Shown in pieces: positions 1 through 9,600 of a stretch of 12,449 bases of DNA. Position 1 is the first letter of the stretch; the number at the start of each line of letters is the position of its first letter. Location: NCBI GenBank assembly GCA_964345135.1, contig CAYFQI010000066.1, forward strand, positions 1 through 12,449, given 5' to 3'. A program made the translations under genes and the position numbers. Source of the DNA: CAYMKE01 sp964345135 (GTDB lineage Bacteria; Bacteroidota; Bacteroidia; Bacteroidales; JBBRXJ01). Under the pieces are notes generated by a model. That model was not told where the DNA came from, searched no databases, and worked only from the letters and a program-made list of their open reading frames with translations.

Positions 1-248
1 CTCGAATTTGAACTTTATAGAGCAAACACTTGACTTTATGGACAGGCACTAATTAAAGTCTGTCTTTAAAGTTGAATGTTTGGATGAACTTGTTCGACAA
101 CGAGGCTCGCAAAGCACTCCAACGCATAATTTGTTAATGTAAATGAACAAATTGGAAAATTATGGCGAAGGTGCCGAACTTAATAGTGGGGCATTCAAAT
201 TTTCTTAAACTGACATGAACATAGTCGCCACAGGCAGTAAACAGTAAT
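1..248. other. Gene-free left end with imperfect inverted repeats
   Basis: I see no credible gene here; the longest open stretch (57-137, 26 codons) looks like chance. The stretch from about 65 to 209 contains nested complementary segments: TTTAA (65-69) with TTAAA (205-209), TTGAATG (72-78) with CATTCAA (192-198), GTTCG (92-96) with CGAAC (175-179), and ATAATTT (126-132) with AAATTAT (157-163). AATTTGTT (128-135) can pair instead with AACAAATT (146-153). The order of the arms is that of one long interrupted hairpin. Base composition around 92-125 is clearly richer in G and C than the other gaps in the window. What it does is unknown: a decayed repeat element, a structured RNA or coincidence are all possible. 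Confidence 0.45.
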
Positions 249-281
249 AAAAAAACGGCTGCTTATTAAAAACAGCCGTTA
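249..281 (-). terminator. Intrinsic terminator for the protease operon
   Basis: AACGGCTG (254-261) and CAGCCGTT (273-280) form a perfect 8-bp GC-rich stem with an 11-base loop. Read on the minus strand, the stem is followed by a run of seven T (including the two closing the stem), then ATTAC. It lies about 83 bases past the stop codon of the serine protease gene, in the right orientation to end that transcript. On the plus strand the stem is followed by A residues, so it should work in one direction only. Confidence 0.85.
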
Positions 282-363
282 AAAAAGATTAACACCATAT
301 AAATCTTTAACATTATGTAATTCATTATTCTTTTACGAGTTAAAATTATAATTGTTACATTAT

Positions 364-2529
364 TTATTCAGTAATCATTATTTTTTTTGTTATAACCCTT
401 GTGTCAATGTTTATTTTCACAAGATAAATTCCGGGTTTAAGATGATTGATATTTATTTGAACTGGTTGCTTCGATGGATGCAATGATGTAAATTCATCCA
501 TTTGTTTCCCTGTTAAATCATACAGCGTAACAGTATTGATTTTTTGACATCCTGGTGAATCAATATATAAATAACCGGAAGTGGGGTTAGGATACAATCG
601 GGGCCCTTTATCTTTTATAACATTTGGATGCGAAATATTGCTGTAGGATGAATTACATCCCACGGCACTGATGTCAAGAGATGTATTTAGACCAAATTTT
701 TCTTTGTAACTTGACCAACTGGAATTTTCATAAATAAACGCTGAATTATTTAGCGTGTCCTGTCGGTCAAGTGTTTGGTGCACAGCAAATGTATCGGGAT
801 TTGTATAATATATACGGTACCCGATGTAAAAATTATTGTTTAAACGGTGAACCGTATCAAATGAAATAAAATAATAAGCATTTTCCGGGATGTTACTGAT
901 ATACTCGTCTTTTGAAGTAATGGCATTACCGGGATACGTTCCATCGTCCCATATTTTTACAGATATCCTTGACAGTTGGCTTCCTGTATGTGATCGAGCT
1001 ACATGCAATAAAGCTCCAGCGATAAAGTTATTTTCACCTGAAATTTTTATGTATTCAGCAAATTGTAAAGAGTGGTTTGAATTATGGCCCGTGATGTATC
1101 CATTATTTTGAGTATACAAAACAATAGAATCATCCTGCATAATATTATTGACTGTATCGCATAAATTAGAGATGGGATTATATCCATCCAGGTACTTAAC
1201 TCCCGAATTGACCGGGTCAAGCCAATGTTTTAACTGCTGGTTTTGTTCACTGTAATCATCCCATGAACGCGATAATTTTGCGAAATAATCATTAACCGGG
1301 TCGCCACATTCGGCTTCACCACCTGTTAAATCACCTATTACACGTTGGCTATTACTGAATAACGGGGAGCCTGATGAACCGTTTTCCGTGGTACCTACTT
1401 CCCAGTTATGAATCAGCCAATGTGAAAAACTGGCAAATCCTGACCCGTATGAAGCCGTGCTCGGTGAATCATCGTCGACAGCTATTTTTTTTACATCTCC
1501 ATTGGGATGATGGATGCAGACCGTGTTTTGGGGTAGCGTCCCGCCACTTAATACCCGGGCATCCCATCCGGCATAATACGGCTTATAGCTTAACGGTAGA
1601 TTGTCACTCGCTAATACAAGAGCAAAGTCAAGATCACCAGCAGTAGCCTTTAATGATGCCCCGGCTATTGTCTTGGATATAGAACCGTCCGGGCCGTCAC
1701 AAACCGGACTTTCATATTCAAAGAAAAAGATGGCACTGTTTGCTTTGGATTCATTATTTAAACAATGATTGGCGGTTAATATATATGGTTTACCATTATA
1801 GCCCGTGTTATTTAACAGTGCCCCGGAACATAATTCATTTGCCCCGTAAAGTATGCGGCATACTGAATTTTTGACTTCCTTCCAGGGATCTGCAAGAGGA
1901 CAAAGAACATCTACATTACAATTACCGGATGATCCAAAGTTACCATCCTTTAATGTTAACTTTTTTATGATGTTCTTATAATCATGGCCTATAGTTTTGA
2001 TTTTCAATTTGCCCGGATCGCTTACATGAAACGGCAAGTGGTATTCTATAATTACAGAATCACCGGGTACCGGGGATATTGGCAATATGCTGCTTTTCTT
2101 ATTATTTTGATTTGTGAACCCTCCTAATATGGTTTTCATCCCGGGGTTATATATGTATACTTTGCCGCCGGCGGGGAGTTTGTATTGATTAAATATCATA
2201 GTTATTGAATAGGCTCCGGGGCTTGTGAATCCTATATACCATACTTTGTTTCCATTAGCAAGCGTGTCCCATACTCCTGAATTATGAATATCATAATTGA
2301 CATCAAATGTTTTTGCAAAATGAAACGTTTTTAAGCGGTTCTTACATTTATTGCCTGCTGATTTTCTCATGTCTTCCTGCACGTTAAAGGAAGGCAGCTC
2401 GATGAAAGGGATGTTTGTTATTCCTATGTCCATTAGGTCTTTTTCTGTATATAGGTGATGATAAGGGATTTGCGAAAAAGATGATCCACAGGCCAACATA
2501 CATAATATCCACGAAAATAAGTTCTTCAT
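364..2529 (-). CDS. Secreted lysyl-endopeptidase-like serine protease with T9SS sorting domain
   Basis: A 721-residue chymotrypsin-fold (S1) peptidase related to Achromobacter protease I. I chose the ATG at 2529, which opens directly into a signal peptide (MKNLFSWILC, likely cut after SFSQ). The reading frame extends only to an unlikely GTG at 2553. The propeptide runs to about residue 194; K194 precedes the expected mature start near SSGNCNVDVLCP. The catalytic triad is His255 (TANHC), Asp301 (LDFAL) and Ser386 (GSSGSP). Cysteines 204, 210, 224, 234, 256 and 277 fall where the family forms disulfides. Asp414 aligns with the lysine-binding Asp of the family, so cleavage after Lys is inferred. 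Residues about 455-630 are an unassigned, probably beta-rich domain. The end (about 644-721; YPNP, GIYLVKI, final KKIMITE) is a type A T9SS sorting domain, predicting release or anchoring at the cell surface. It follows the cysteine protease gene by about 60 bases and is probably co-transcribed with it. Confidence 0.9.
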   Translation of the reverse strand: MKNLFSWILCMLACGSSFSQIPYHHLYTEKDLMDIGITNIPFIELPSFNVQEDMRKSAGNKCKNRLKTFHFAKTFDVNYDIHNSGVWDTLANGNKVWYIGFTSPGAYSITMIFNQYKLPAGGKVYIYNPGMKTILGGFTNQNNKKSSILPISPVPGDSVIIEYHLPFHVSDPGKLKIKTIGHDYKNIIKKLTLKDGNFGSSGNCNVDVLCPLADPWKEVKNSVCRILYGANELCSGALLNNTGYNGKPYILTANHCLNNESKANSAIFFFEYESPVCDGPDGSISKTIAGASLKATAGDLDFALVLASDNLPLSYKPYYAGWDARVLSGGTLPQNTVCIHHPNGDVKKIAVDDDSPSTASYGSGFASFSHWLIHNWEVGTTENGSSGSPLFSNSQRVIGDLTGGEAECGDPVNDYFAKLSRSWDDYSEQNQQLKHWLDPVNSGVKYLDGYNPISNLCDTVNNIMQDDSIVLYTQNNGYITGHNSNHSLQFAEYIKISGENNFIAGALLHVARSHTGSQLSRISVKIWDDGTYPGNAITSKDEYISNIPENAYYFISFDTVHRLNNNFYIGYRIYYTNPDTFAVHQTLDRQDTLNNSAFIYENSSWSSYKEKFGLNTSLDISAVGCNSSYSNISHPNVIKDKGPRLYPNPTSGYLYIDSPGCQKINTVTLYDLTGKQMDEFTSLHPSKQPVQININHLKPGIYLVKINIDTRVITKKIMITE

Positions 2530-2590
2530 TAGACGCATTCGTTTATACAACACAACATTAATTTTATCTGTTTTAAATAATAATACAATG

Positions 2591-5500
2591 TTAATTTTTT
2601 ATTAATAATTTATGATAAATTTGGTGCCTGTCCGTGATGGTGACAACATAAGTTCCTGATTTAAGATTGTTTACATTTATGTCGTGCAGAGCTGATTTGG
2701 ACTTAATCTTTGTTTGTAAAACAGGAGAACCTTTCATATCTACAATGTTTAAAGAAAGAGGAAAATTCATGGAACCGGATACAATGATATTGAATTTGTC
2801 AATACAGGGGTTGGGAAACAATAAAATAACATTTTTTCTCCGGACTTCCATATCTTTAATGTCCAGGATGTATTCACTAAATGTAATATAACATTCACCT
2901 TCTTCTCCGCGTGCACTGCCATCGAGTTGAAGCCAGTAAGTTGCACCGGGTGTAAGAGTATCAATCAATTCAATCCCTGCAGCGAAGTGATGTTGCCATC
3001 CAAAATGATCGTCATTGGCTGCAATCAGGGTGTAATTGCCGGATAAAATGTCCTGGCATGTTTTGGCTTTATAAAGGGCGATCTGGGTATCAAATTCTTT
3101 TTCTGTATCTGATGAAGGAGCTTTCGTGCCCAGTGATATCTTCCCGGAAGCCGGGGCGGTAAATGTAAACCATATACTGTTAGCCAGTGTTTCATAATTG
3201 TATTCTTTGCACCACGTAGATTGTGTATTACAACCCTGTGAGGGATCTGACGGGGAATATGGAGTAGGGGGGTGGGGCTCGTTGATTTCCACCGACGCAT
3301 TCACATTGGTATACGGGCCATTAAGCCCTGGAATGATAGTATCTGCCATACAGACATCATCATTCACGGGCCTTTGCGTGGCATGAATGACGATGGAGTC
3401 CAAATTACTACAATGCCCCTGTGTACCATACACGTAATAAACATAATCTCCCATTTCAACAGGCGTTAAAATCACGCTGCCTCCCCTGGACGTATCCAGT
3501 CCATAGGTTGGAAACCATTTATATGTATCCGCTCCAAAAGCTTTAATGGTATCTGATTTTCCCAATGGAATCTCCTTTTCATCTTCAGGAATATAGACAT
3601 GAATATCATCCGTGACAGACAAGTAATTAAATTTATCTAACGTATCAGCATTTGTTCCGTCATCAACGATCAATGATATCGATTTAAGTCCTTCCGATTG
3701 ATAAACTACTTTATGAGGGCCTCGGGTGTTAGCAGTGGAAGGAACAGCACCTTCTCCAAAATCCCATGCATATCCGGTTATATTTCCTGCAGAAAAGTCA
3801 GAGAGGATGACCGTGTCTTGAGGGCATACTTTTTGCTTATTCGAAGTAAACAATGCAACAGGGTTCCCTGATGTATCGGAATAAGCCCTGATGCATAAAT
3901 CATGATAATGTTGTGTGATGCCTTTACCGGCAGCTTCCCAAACCATCCCGTTACCACTAATCCAGTTCATCCCGGTGGTTTGTAAGGTAGAATTATTGAT
4001 TTTAAACGTGTAAGTAGTGTTTTGCTCCAGTGTTGGGATTTCAATGGTCAATGTCCGGCCCTTGGTTTCTTTTAAAACAGCATTTAATGTATCTTCATTA
4101 TTGAAAAGTATAATGCCTGTCGTATCTAAATATTCTATGTTTTCACTAAAAACAAATTGAAGCAGAGAATCTGACGATAATTTTGTTTCCAGTTGCCGGC
4201 AGGATGTTTGGACAACAGGTTGTGCTTCTGTTGCTGTATGAAAAGACCAGGCAATCGTGTCATTGTACTCCTGTTTATTATTAACAACACTGCTGTCAGC
4301 AATGATTACTGAATACTGGGTGTTATATTCGAGTCCTCGTGGATAAAGTATAAAATTGTTTGTATGTCCATCCCAGGCAATTGAGTCAATGCCTGTAACG
4401 GAATTTTGATCGTCAACCAGTTTAACAGAAAGCCCTGCATCGGTACATTCCTGGTTGAACTTTCCATACACGGGTGTGTTGATGGATACAGATTTGGCGT
4501 TATGAACCGGGTATTGTTTTGTTAGGACCGGTTTCCCGGGTATTGTAGAGAAATGTAAAGAGAAATTAGCGACAGGAGAAGAATCATTTCGGGAAATGAT
4601 AGCTGAATCCAAGAGCATTAGATAATACCGTGTTGAATAGTCAAGGGAATCCGGTATGATTTTTAGTGTTTTGTGATCCTGAAGCAGTTGAACCTGTAAA
4701 TTGATTTGTCCTTCAGGGGATTGCTTCGTTAATATGACCTTATTGATGTCATTGGCCAACACGGGGTCATTCATTTTGATATACAGTGCGGAATCAGGAT
4801 GATGATTATTGCTGAAAGGAAGTGGTTGATAAATTTCAGGGTGAATACCGCCGGTTGCAATGGTGGTGAATTGCCATGAAGTATCGCAGTTTACTGCCAA
4901 GTGATCATTCAAAACCATGCTGTCAGGAATTAACACGGTATAGGTCGTGTTATATTCCATTGAATCGGGATAAGCTATGCGAATTGATCGTGTTACAGTA
5001 TCAATATCAAAAGTAAGATTTTGCAGGGTATCGGTTGGTGAAGCAATCATGATACCCGAAAAATTCAGGGAATCAAATGCCTGGTTAATTGAAAACATGA
5101 CAGGAGTATGAATGGATACATTGATGGCACTGTCAGCCGGGAATGTATTTTCTAACCCGGGAATTCCGGGAAGTGTTCTGAAATCTAATGTGAAGCCCGG
5201 GTTTTTTATCCCTTCTCCAGTTAAGACGTGAGGGTCGGCAAATGTTTTATTTGCAGGTATTTCAATGGGTAAGACATCTGTCTCTCCCGGGGCAAAATAT
5301 TTCACTTTCACGTAAAAATCACCTGACACTTCCGCAGCTACATCAAACGTGTAATATCCCGGCAAAGGGCAGTAATTGTTTCGTGAAGCATATAATAATC
5401 CACTTAAATTATTTCCTTCTTTTTCTTCATAAATTTCAATATCAAGAATGCTCCCGGCAGAAGCTGTAAAAGTACCTATCTTATGAATAAATTCTGTGCT

Positions 5501-6451
5501 GTTCGTGGTGAACCTGGTTAGCCCGTAAGCAGATTCATTCGTGAACCCGCTCATTCGTATTGCGCTCAGCGTGTCATAATAATAAATTTTATGAATGGCA
5601 TTCAACGATTTTTTTACCGGGTAAAAAGAAGCTGTTTTGGCAATTTTAGCATCTTCATATGCTATATAGAAATACCCGCTGTCTGCCCAGTCACTGCCCC
5701 ATTGGTTTTTTACGATCCATGCTCCTGCTCCGGTAGGAGTGGGATAATTGTCATTCCACCCGGCAATGATTACTGCGTGATTGACGTTGCTGTTGCCACT
5801 ATAAAAATAATTGTAATATGGTTCGGCATGATAAGAATAATTATTCCAGTACATGCTCACGGAAATGGCTCCATAATCATATATGGTTTGTTTGATCAAT
5901 TGATTGTTTTTTGGCAGCCATCGTGCATCAGTAACATACGCCACTGGCTCGTGGCATATTTCACAATCCAATTGATTTGTGTCATTTGCATCATAAGGGT
6001 CATCTGTTTCTAAAACAGGCCCCTGCAGTCGGGTTAAATATGCCAGTGCCAGGAAATCATTTCCGCCTTCCCCGTATTCCCATTCAAAACCGTGGCACGT
6101 TGCTAAATTTTGTTCAGATAAATCAAATGTATCATACCCCATTTTTAGCCATTGCGATTCAACGGCTCCCAAAGCAGTAAACGACCAACAATTGCCCCCG
6201 AAAGTACCACCCTGGTTTTTCACGTTTGTAATCAATCCTTCTTCTCTTAGATCATAACGGGATGGTAATTCACCTGACTTTAATGTTCTGTGGATTTTTG
6301 TCAAATCCATATGTTCGAAATTTAATTCGAATGGCAATGGTTTGTATCCCGGATGGCTCTCTTCGTAATCCGGCGAGGTTTTCTGGGAAAACAGGATGGC
6401 ACTGTTGATGAAGAGAAGCAGGATAATGGAATTTTTGATTTTCATTGACAT
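2591..6451 (-). CDS. Secreted multidomain papain-family (C1A) cysteine protease with T9SS sorting domain
   Basis: A 1286-residue secreted protease starting at the ATG at 6451, with a signal peptide to about residue 22 (LLLFINSAILFSQ). The short propeptide (23-61) lacks a recognisable I29 inhibitor domain. The papain domain (about 62-278) starts ELPSRYDLRE and has oxyanion Gln80, nucleophile Cys88 (GNCWSFTALG), His225 (NVNHAVIIAGW) and Asn249 (IVKNQWG); LSEQNLATC (111-119) matches the papain core. Residues about 285-425 resemble the lectin-like domain that follows bacterial C1 peptidases. Then come four Ig-like SbsA/Big_5-type repeats (428-838), a PKD domain (about 863-947, core YAWDFGEG), another beta domain (948-1026), a PPC-like domain (about 1028-1195, SIWFTFTAPASG and FDTQIALY), and a type A sorting domain (about 1208-1286, FPNP to KLLIKN). 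The tail probably binds surface or polymeric substrate; that part is inference. First gene of the two-protease unit; substrate unknown. Confidence 0.92.
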   Translation of the reverse strand: MSMKIKNSIILLLFINSAILFSQKTSPDYEESHPGYKPLPFELNFEHMDLTKIHRTLKSGELPSRYDLREEGLITNVKNQGGTFGGNCWSFTALGAVESQWLKMGYDTFDLSEQNLATCHGFEWEYGEGGNDFLALAYLTRLQGPVLETDDPYDANDTNQLDCEICHEPVAYVTDARWLPKNNQLIKQTIYDYGAISVSMYWNNYSYHAEPYYNYFYSGNSNVNHAVIIAGWNDNYPTPTGAGAWIVKNQWGSDWADSGYFYIAYEDAKIAKTASFYPVKKSLNAIHKIYYYDTLSAIRMSGFTNESAYGLTRFTTNSTEFIHKIGTFTASAGSILDIEIYEEKEGNNLSGLLYASRNNYCPLPGYYTFDVAAEVSGDFYVKVKYFAPGETDVLPIEIPANKTFADPHVLTGEGIKNPGFTLDFRTLPGIPGLENTFPADSAINVSIHTPVMFSINQAFDSLNFSGIMIASPTDTLQNLTFDIDTVTRSIRIAYPDSMEYNTTYTVLIPDSMVLNDHLAVNCDTSWQFTTIATGGIHPEIYQPLPFSNNHHPDSALYIKMNDPVLANDINKVILTKQSPEGQINLQVQLLQDHKTLKIIPDSLDYSTRYYLMLLDSAIISRNDSSPVANFSLHFSTIPGKPVLTKQYPVHNAKSVSINTPVYGKFNQECTDAGLSVKLVDDQNSVTGIDSIAWDGHTNNFILYPRGLEYNTQYSVIIADSSVVNNKQEYNDTIAWSFHTATEAQPVVQTSCRQLETKLSSDSLLQFVFSENIEYLDTTGIILFNNEDTLNAVLKETKGRTLTIEIPTLEQNTTYTFKINNSTLQTTGMNWISGNGMVWEAAGKGITQHYHDLCIRAYSDTSGNPVALFTSNKQKVCPQDTVILSDFSAGNITGYAWDFGEGAVPSTANTRGPHKVVYQSEGLKSISLIVDDGTNADTLDKFNYLSVTDDIHVYIPEDEKEIPLGKSDTIKAFGADTYKWFPTYGLDTSRGGSVILTPVEMGDYVYYVYGTQGHCSNLDSIVIHATQRPVNDDVCMADTIIPGLNGPYTNVNASVEINEPHPPTPYSPSDPSQGCNTQSTWCKEYNYETLANSIWFTFTAPASGKISLGTKAPSSDTEKEFDTQIALYKAKTCQDILSGNYTLIAANDDHFGWQHHFAAGIELIDTLTPGATYWLQLDGSARGEEGECYITFSEYILDIKDMEVRRKNVILLFPNPCIDKFNIIVSGSMNFPLSLNIVDMKGSPVLQTKIKSKSALHDINVNNLKSGTYVVTITDRHQIYHKLLIKN
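3938..5170 (-). repeat. Four tandem Ig-like (SbsA/Big_5-type) repeats inside the cysteine protease
   Basis: Protein-level repeats of about 100 residues at residues 428-533, 534-637, 638-741 and 742-838. Each has a core like MEYNTTYTVLIPDSMVL, LDYSTRYYLMLLDSAII, LEYNTQYSVIIADSSVV or LEQNTTYTFKINNSTLQ. The first three close with WQFTT, LHFST and WSFHT. The fourth has lost this closing motif and runs into GNGMVWEA, so it is the most diverged. I see no long DNA-level identity between copies, which points to old duplication. Such domains usually act as spacers or adhesive modules. Confidence 0.75.
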
Positions 6452-6561
6452 ATTATTTATAGCACATGTTTAGTACCTGTTTTTAAATGAATGTAAATGA
6501 GATTAAAAATAATATACATTCAAAACAAGCATATTGTTTTTAAAATAAAAATATAAAATAA

Positions 6562-6595
6562 TTGTTATAAAAATAGATTAAAAAAATTATTTTTG
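6562..6595 (+). promoter_or_regulatory. Candidate Bacteroidota-type promoter for secA
   Basis: TATTTTTG at 6588-6595 matches the phylum's TAnnTTTG -7 consensus exactly. A TTG at 6562-6564 could be the -33 element, although the 23-base spacing is a little long. Transcription would begin near 6600, giving a leader of roughly 55-60 bases without a Shine-Dalgarno sequence. The surrounding divergent gap (6452-6657) is almost pure A and T. For the opposite strand I found only a 7-of-8 match (TTGTTTTG, complement of 6521-6528) upstream of the cysteine protease, without a convincing -33 partner. Confidence 0.45.
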
Positions 6596-6657
6596 TTAAA
6601 ATATAGAATAAGAAATTTAAACGCAATATAGAAAAATAAATTAAAATTAATATAAAT

Positions 6658-9600
6658 ATGGATATAGTTACTAAAGTATTATCAAAGTTATTTGGAAATA
6701 AATATGAGCGTGATATTAAAGAAATCATGCCCCTTGTTGAGCAGATCAATCAATATTTTGAAGAATATAAAAAATTATCAAATGATGCATTACGTGAAGA
6801 GTCCCGGAAGGTAAAAGAAGCATTGAATGATGCAGTAAAAGATGAATGTACCCACATTGATGAATTGAAAGAAACAGCAGATAAAGAGACCGATATTTAT
6901 AAACAAGAGGAAATATATGACCAGGTAGATAAAATAAAAGAAGAAATTGACAAAAAGTTAAAGGATAAGATGGATGAAATGCTGCCCCGTGCTTTTGCGA
7001 TTGTCAAAGATACAGCCAGAAGGTTTAAAGAAAATGAAACCGTGGAAGTCACGGCCACTGAATTTGACAGGAACCTGGCTGCAGAAAGAAACAGTATTGA
7101 CATAAAAGGAGATAAAGCAATTTGGCATAACCGGTGGATAGCAGGTGGGAATGAAGTAAATTGGGATATGGTTCATTATGATGTACAGTTGATTGGCGGC
7201 GTGGTATTGCACCAGGGAAAAATTGCTGAAATGGCAACCGGAGAAGGGAAGACCATCGCTGCAACATTGCCGGTGTTTTTAAATGCATTAACCGGCGAAG
7301 GAGTGCATATGATTACAGTGAATAATTACCTGGCCAAACGTGATGCCGAATGGATGGGGCCCATGTACGAGTTTCACGGGCTAACAGTTGATTGTATTGA
7401 CAAACATCAACCCAATTCAGAAGAACGCCGGCATGCATACAGGGCTGACATTACTTTTGGAACTAACAATGAATTTGGGTTCGATTATTTACGTGACAAC
7501 ATGGCCATTAATCCGAGAGACCTTGTTCAACGGCGCCACCATTATTCCATTATTGATGAGGTAGATTCTATTTTAATTGATGATGCCCGTACACCCCTGA
7601 TCATTTCAGGACCTATTGCCAAAAGTGATACCCAAAAATTTGAAGAATTACGCCCTAAAGTGGAACGCCTTGTCAGGTCACAAAAAGATTTGTTCAATAC
7701 TATTTTTGCCGAAGCAAAAAAAATCATCAATGAAGGAGATACCAGCAAGGGCGGTTTTATGCTCCTGAAGGCTTTTAAGGGATTGCCAAAAAATAAAGCA
7801 TTGATTCGTTATTTAAGTGAAGAAGGGCATAAAGCATTACTTCAAAAAACAGAAAATGTTTATATGCAGGAGAATCAAAAGCATATGCATAAAGTAACCG
7901 ATGACCTGTTTTTCGTGATAGATGAAAAATTGAACAGCATAGAACTTACAGAAAAAGGTATTGACCTGATTACATCAGAATCTGATGACCCGGAATTTTT
8001 TATCTTACCGGATGTTGGATCGGAAATTGCAGAAATTGAAAAATTAGACTTGAACAATGCTGAAAAAGTAGCAAAAAAGGATAAGTTAATGCAGAATTTT
8101 GCCATTAAATCCGAGCGTATACATACTATCCAGCAATTGCTTCGCGCCTATACCATGTTTGAAAAAGATACCGAATACGTGGTGATGGACAATAAAGTGA
8201 AAATTGTTGATGAACAAACAGGACGTATCCTTGAAGGAAGAAGGTATTCCGACGGGTTGCACCAGGCCATTGAATCGAAAGAGCGTGTTAAAGTGGAAGA
8301 AGCGACCCAGACGTTTGCGACCATTACATTACAGAATTATTTTAGAATGTATCATAAGTTAGCCGGGATGACCGGGACAGCTGAAACAGAAGCAGGTGAA
8401 CTCTGGAATATTTACAAGCTGGATGTTGTAGTGATCCCGACCAACAGGCCGGTGGTTAGAGATGACCGCAATGATTTAATATATAAAACAAAAAAAGAAA
8501 AATACGAAAGTGTCATAGATGAAGTACAGGGAATTCTTAAAAATGAACGGGCTGTACTGGTGGGAACAACATCTGTAGAAGTATCTGAACTATTGGGTCG
8601 TATGCTGAAACTACGAGGCATTAAACACAACGTGTTGAATGCGAAAATGCATCAACGCGAGGCAGAAATTGTTGCAGAAGCCGGAAAAACAGGTATGGTA
8701 ACTATTGCTACGAATATGGCCGGACGTGGTACAGACATTAAACTCGAGAGTAAGGTCCGGGAAAATGGCGGACTTGCCATCATCGGGACGGAACGTCACG
8801 AGGCCAGGCGGGTTGACAGACAGTTACGTGGCCGCGCAGGACGTCAGGGAGACCCCGGCTCTTCACAATTTTTTATTTCCCTTGAAGATGACCTCATGAG
8901 GTTGTTCGGATCAGATCGAATCGCTTCATTCATGGATCGAATGGGATTAAAAGAAGGAGAAGAAATACAACATCCTATGATTTCACGGTCTATTGAACGT
9001 GCGCAGAAAAAAGTTGAAGAAAATAATTTTGGAATCCGGAAAAGGCTGTTGGAATATGACGATGTCATGAATTCGCAACGTGAAAAAATATACAAACAAC
9101 GTTCTCATGCTTTGTATGGCGAACGATTGAGTGTAGACCTGGCAGAGATGATGCGCAATGTATGTGAAAGCATTGTGGAAGAACATTATGGTAACTCTGA
9201 GTTTGCTACATTTAATATGGAATTGCTCAGGCTTCTGTCTGTCGAATCACCTGTTGATGAAAACGAGTATCTGAAGATCAATGAAAATGAACTGGTGGAT
9301 AAAATTTATGATGATGTTATTAAAACACACCAGAGAAAAACGGAAGCTATTGCTAAACAGGCATTCCCGGTAATAAAAGATGTATATCAACGCCAGTCGC
9401 ACCAATACGAAAATATTGTGGTGCCTATTTCTGACGGGGCAAGAACATTCCAAATCGTTACAAACCTGAAAGATAATTATGAGACTTCCGGGGAAAACCT
9501 TGTGAAAGACTATTCGAAGACCATTGTACTTGTGACAATTGATGAAGCATGGAAAGAGCATCTTCGTGAGATGGATGAACTCAGGCAGTCAGTACAAAAT

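Noticed and set aside
11..51. Imperfect tandem repeat ACTTTATAGAG / ACTTTATGGAC
   Set aside because: Only about 9 of 11 bases agree and the match does not extend; likely chance in AT-rich DNA.
57..137. Possible gene remnant (26 open codons ending at TAA 135-137)
   Set aside because: Too short, no family recognised, and it overlaps the inverted-repeat arms.
71..199. Integron attC-like site, prompted by GTTGAAT and the partly complementary ATTCAAA
   Set aside because: The core GTTRRRY motif points the wrong way for the left end of an attC site and the right arm has a mismatch; no integrase or cassette gene is present in the window.
2529..2553. Longer serine protease start at GTG 2553
   Set aside because: It would put eight charged, non-signal residues ahead of a normal signal peptide that begins at the ATG at 2529.
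5591..6013. 140-codon plus-strand frame antisense to the papain domain
   Set aside because: It lies wholly over a well-supported coding region with intact catalytic motifs; its Ile- and Cys-rich composition is what the reverse strand of that gene would give.
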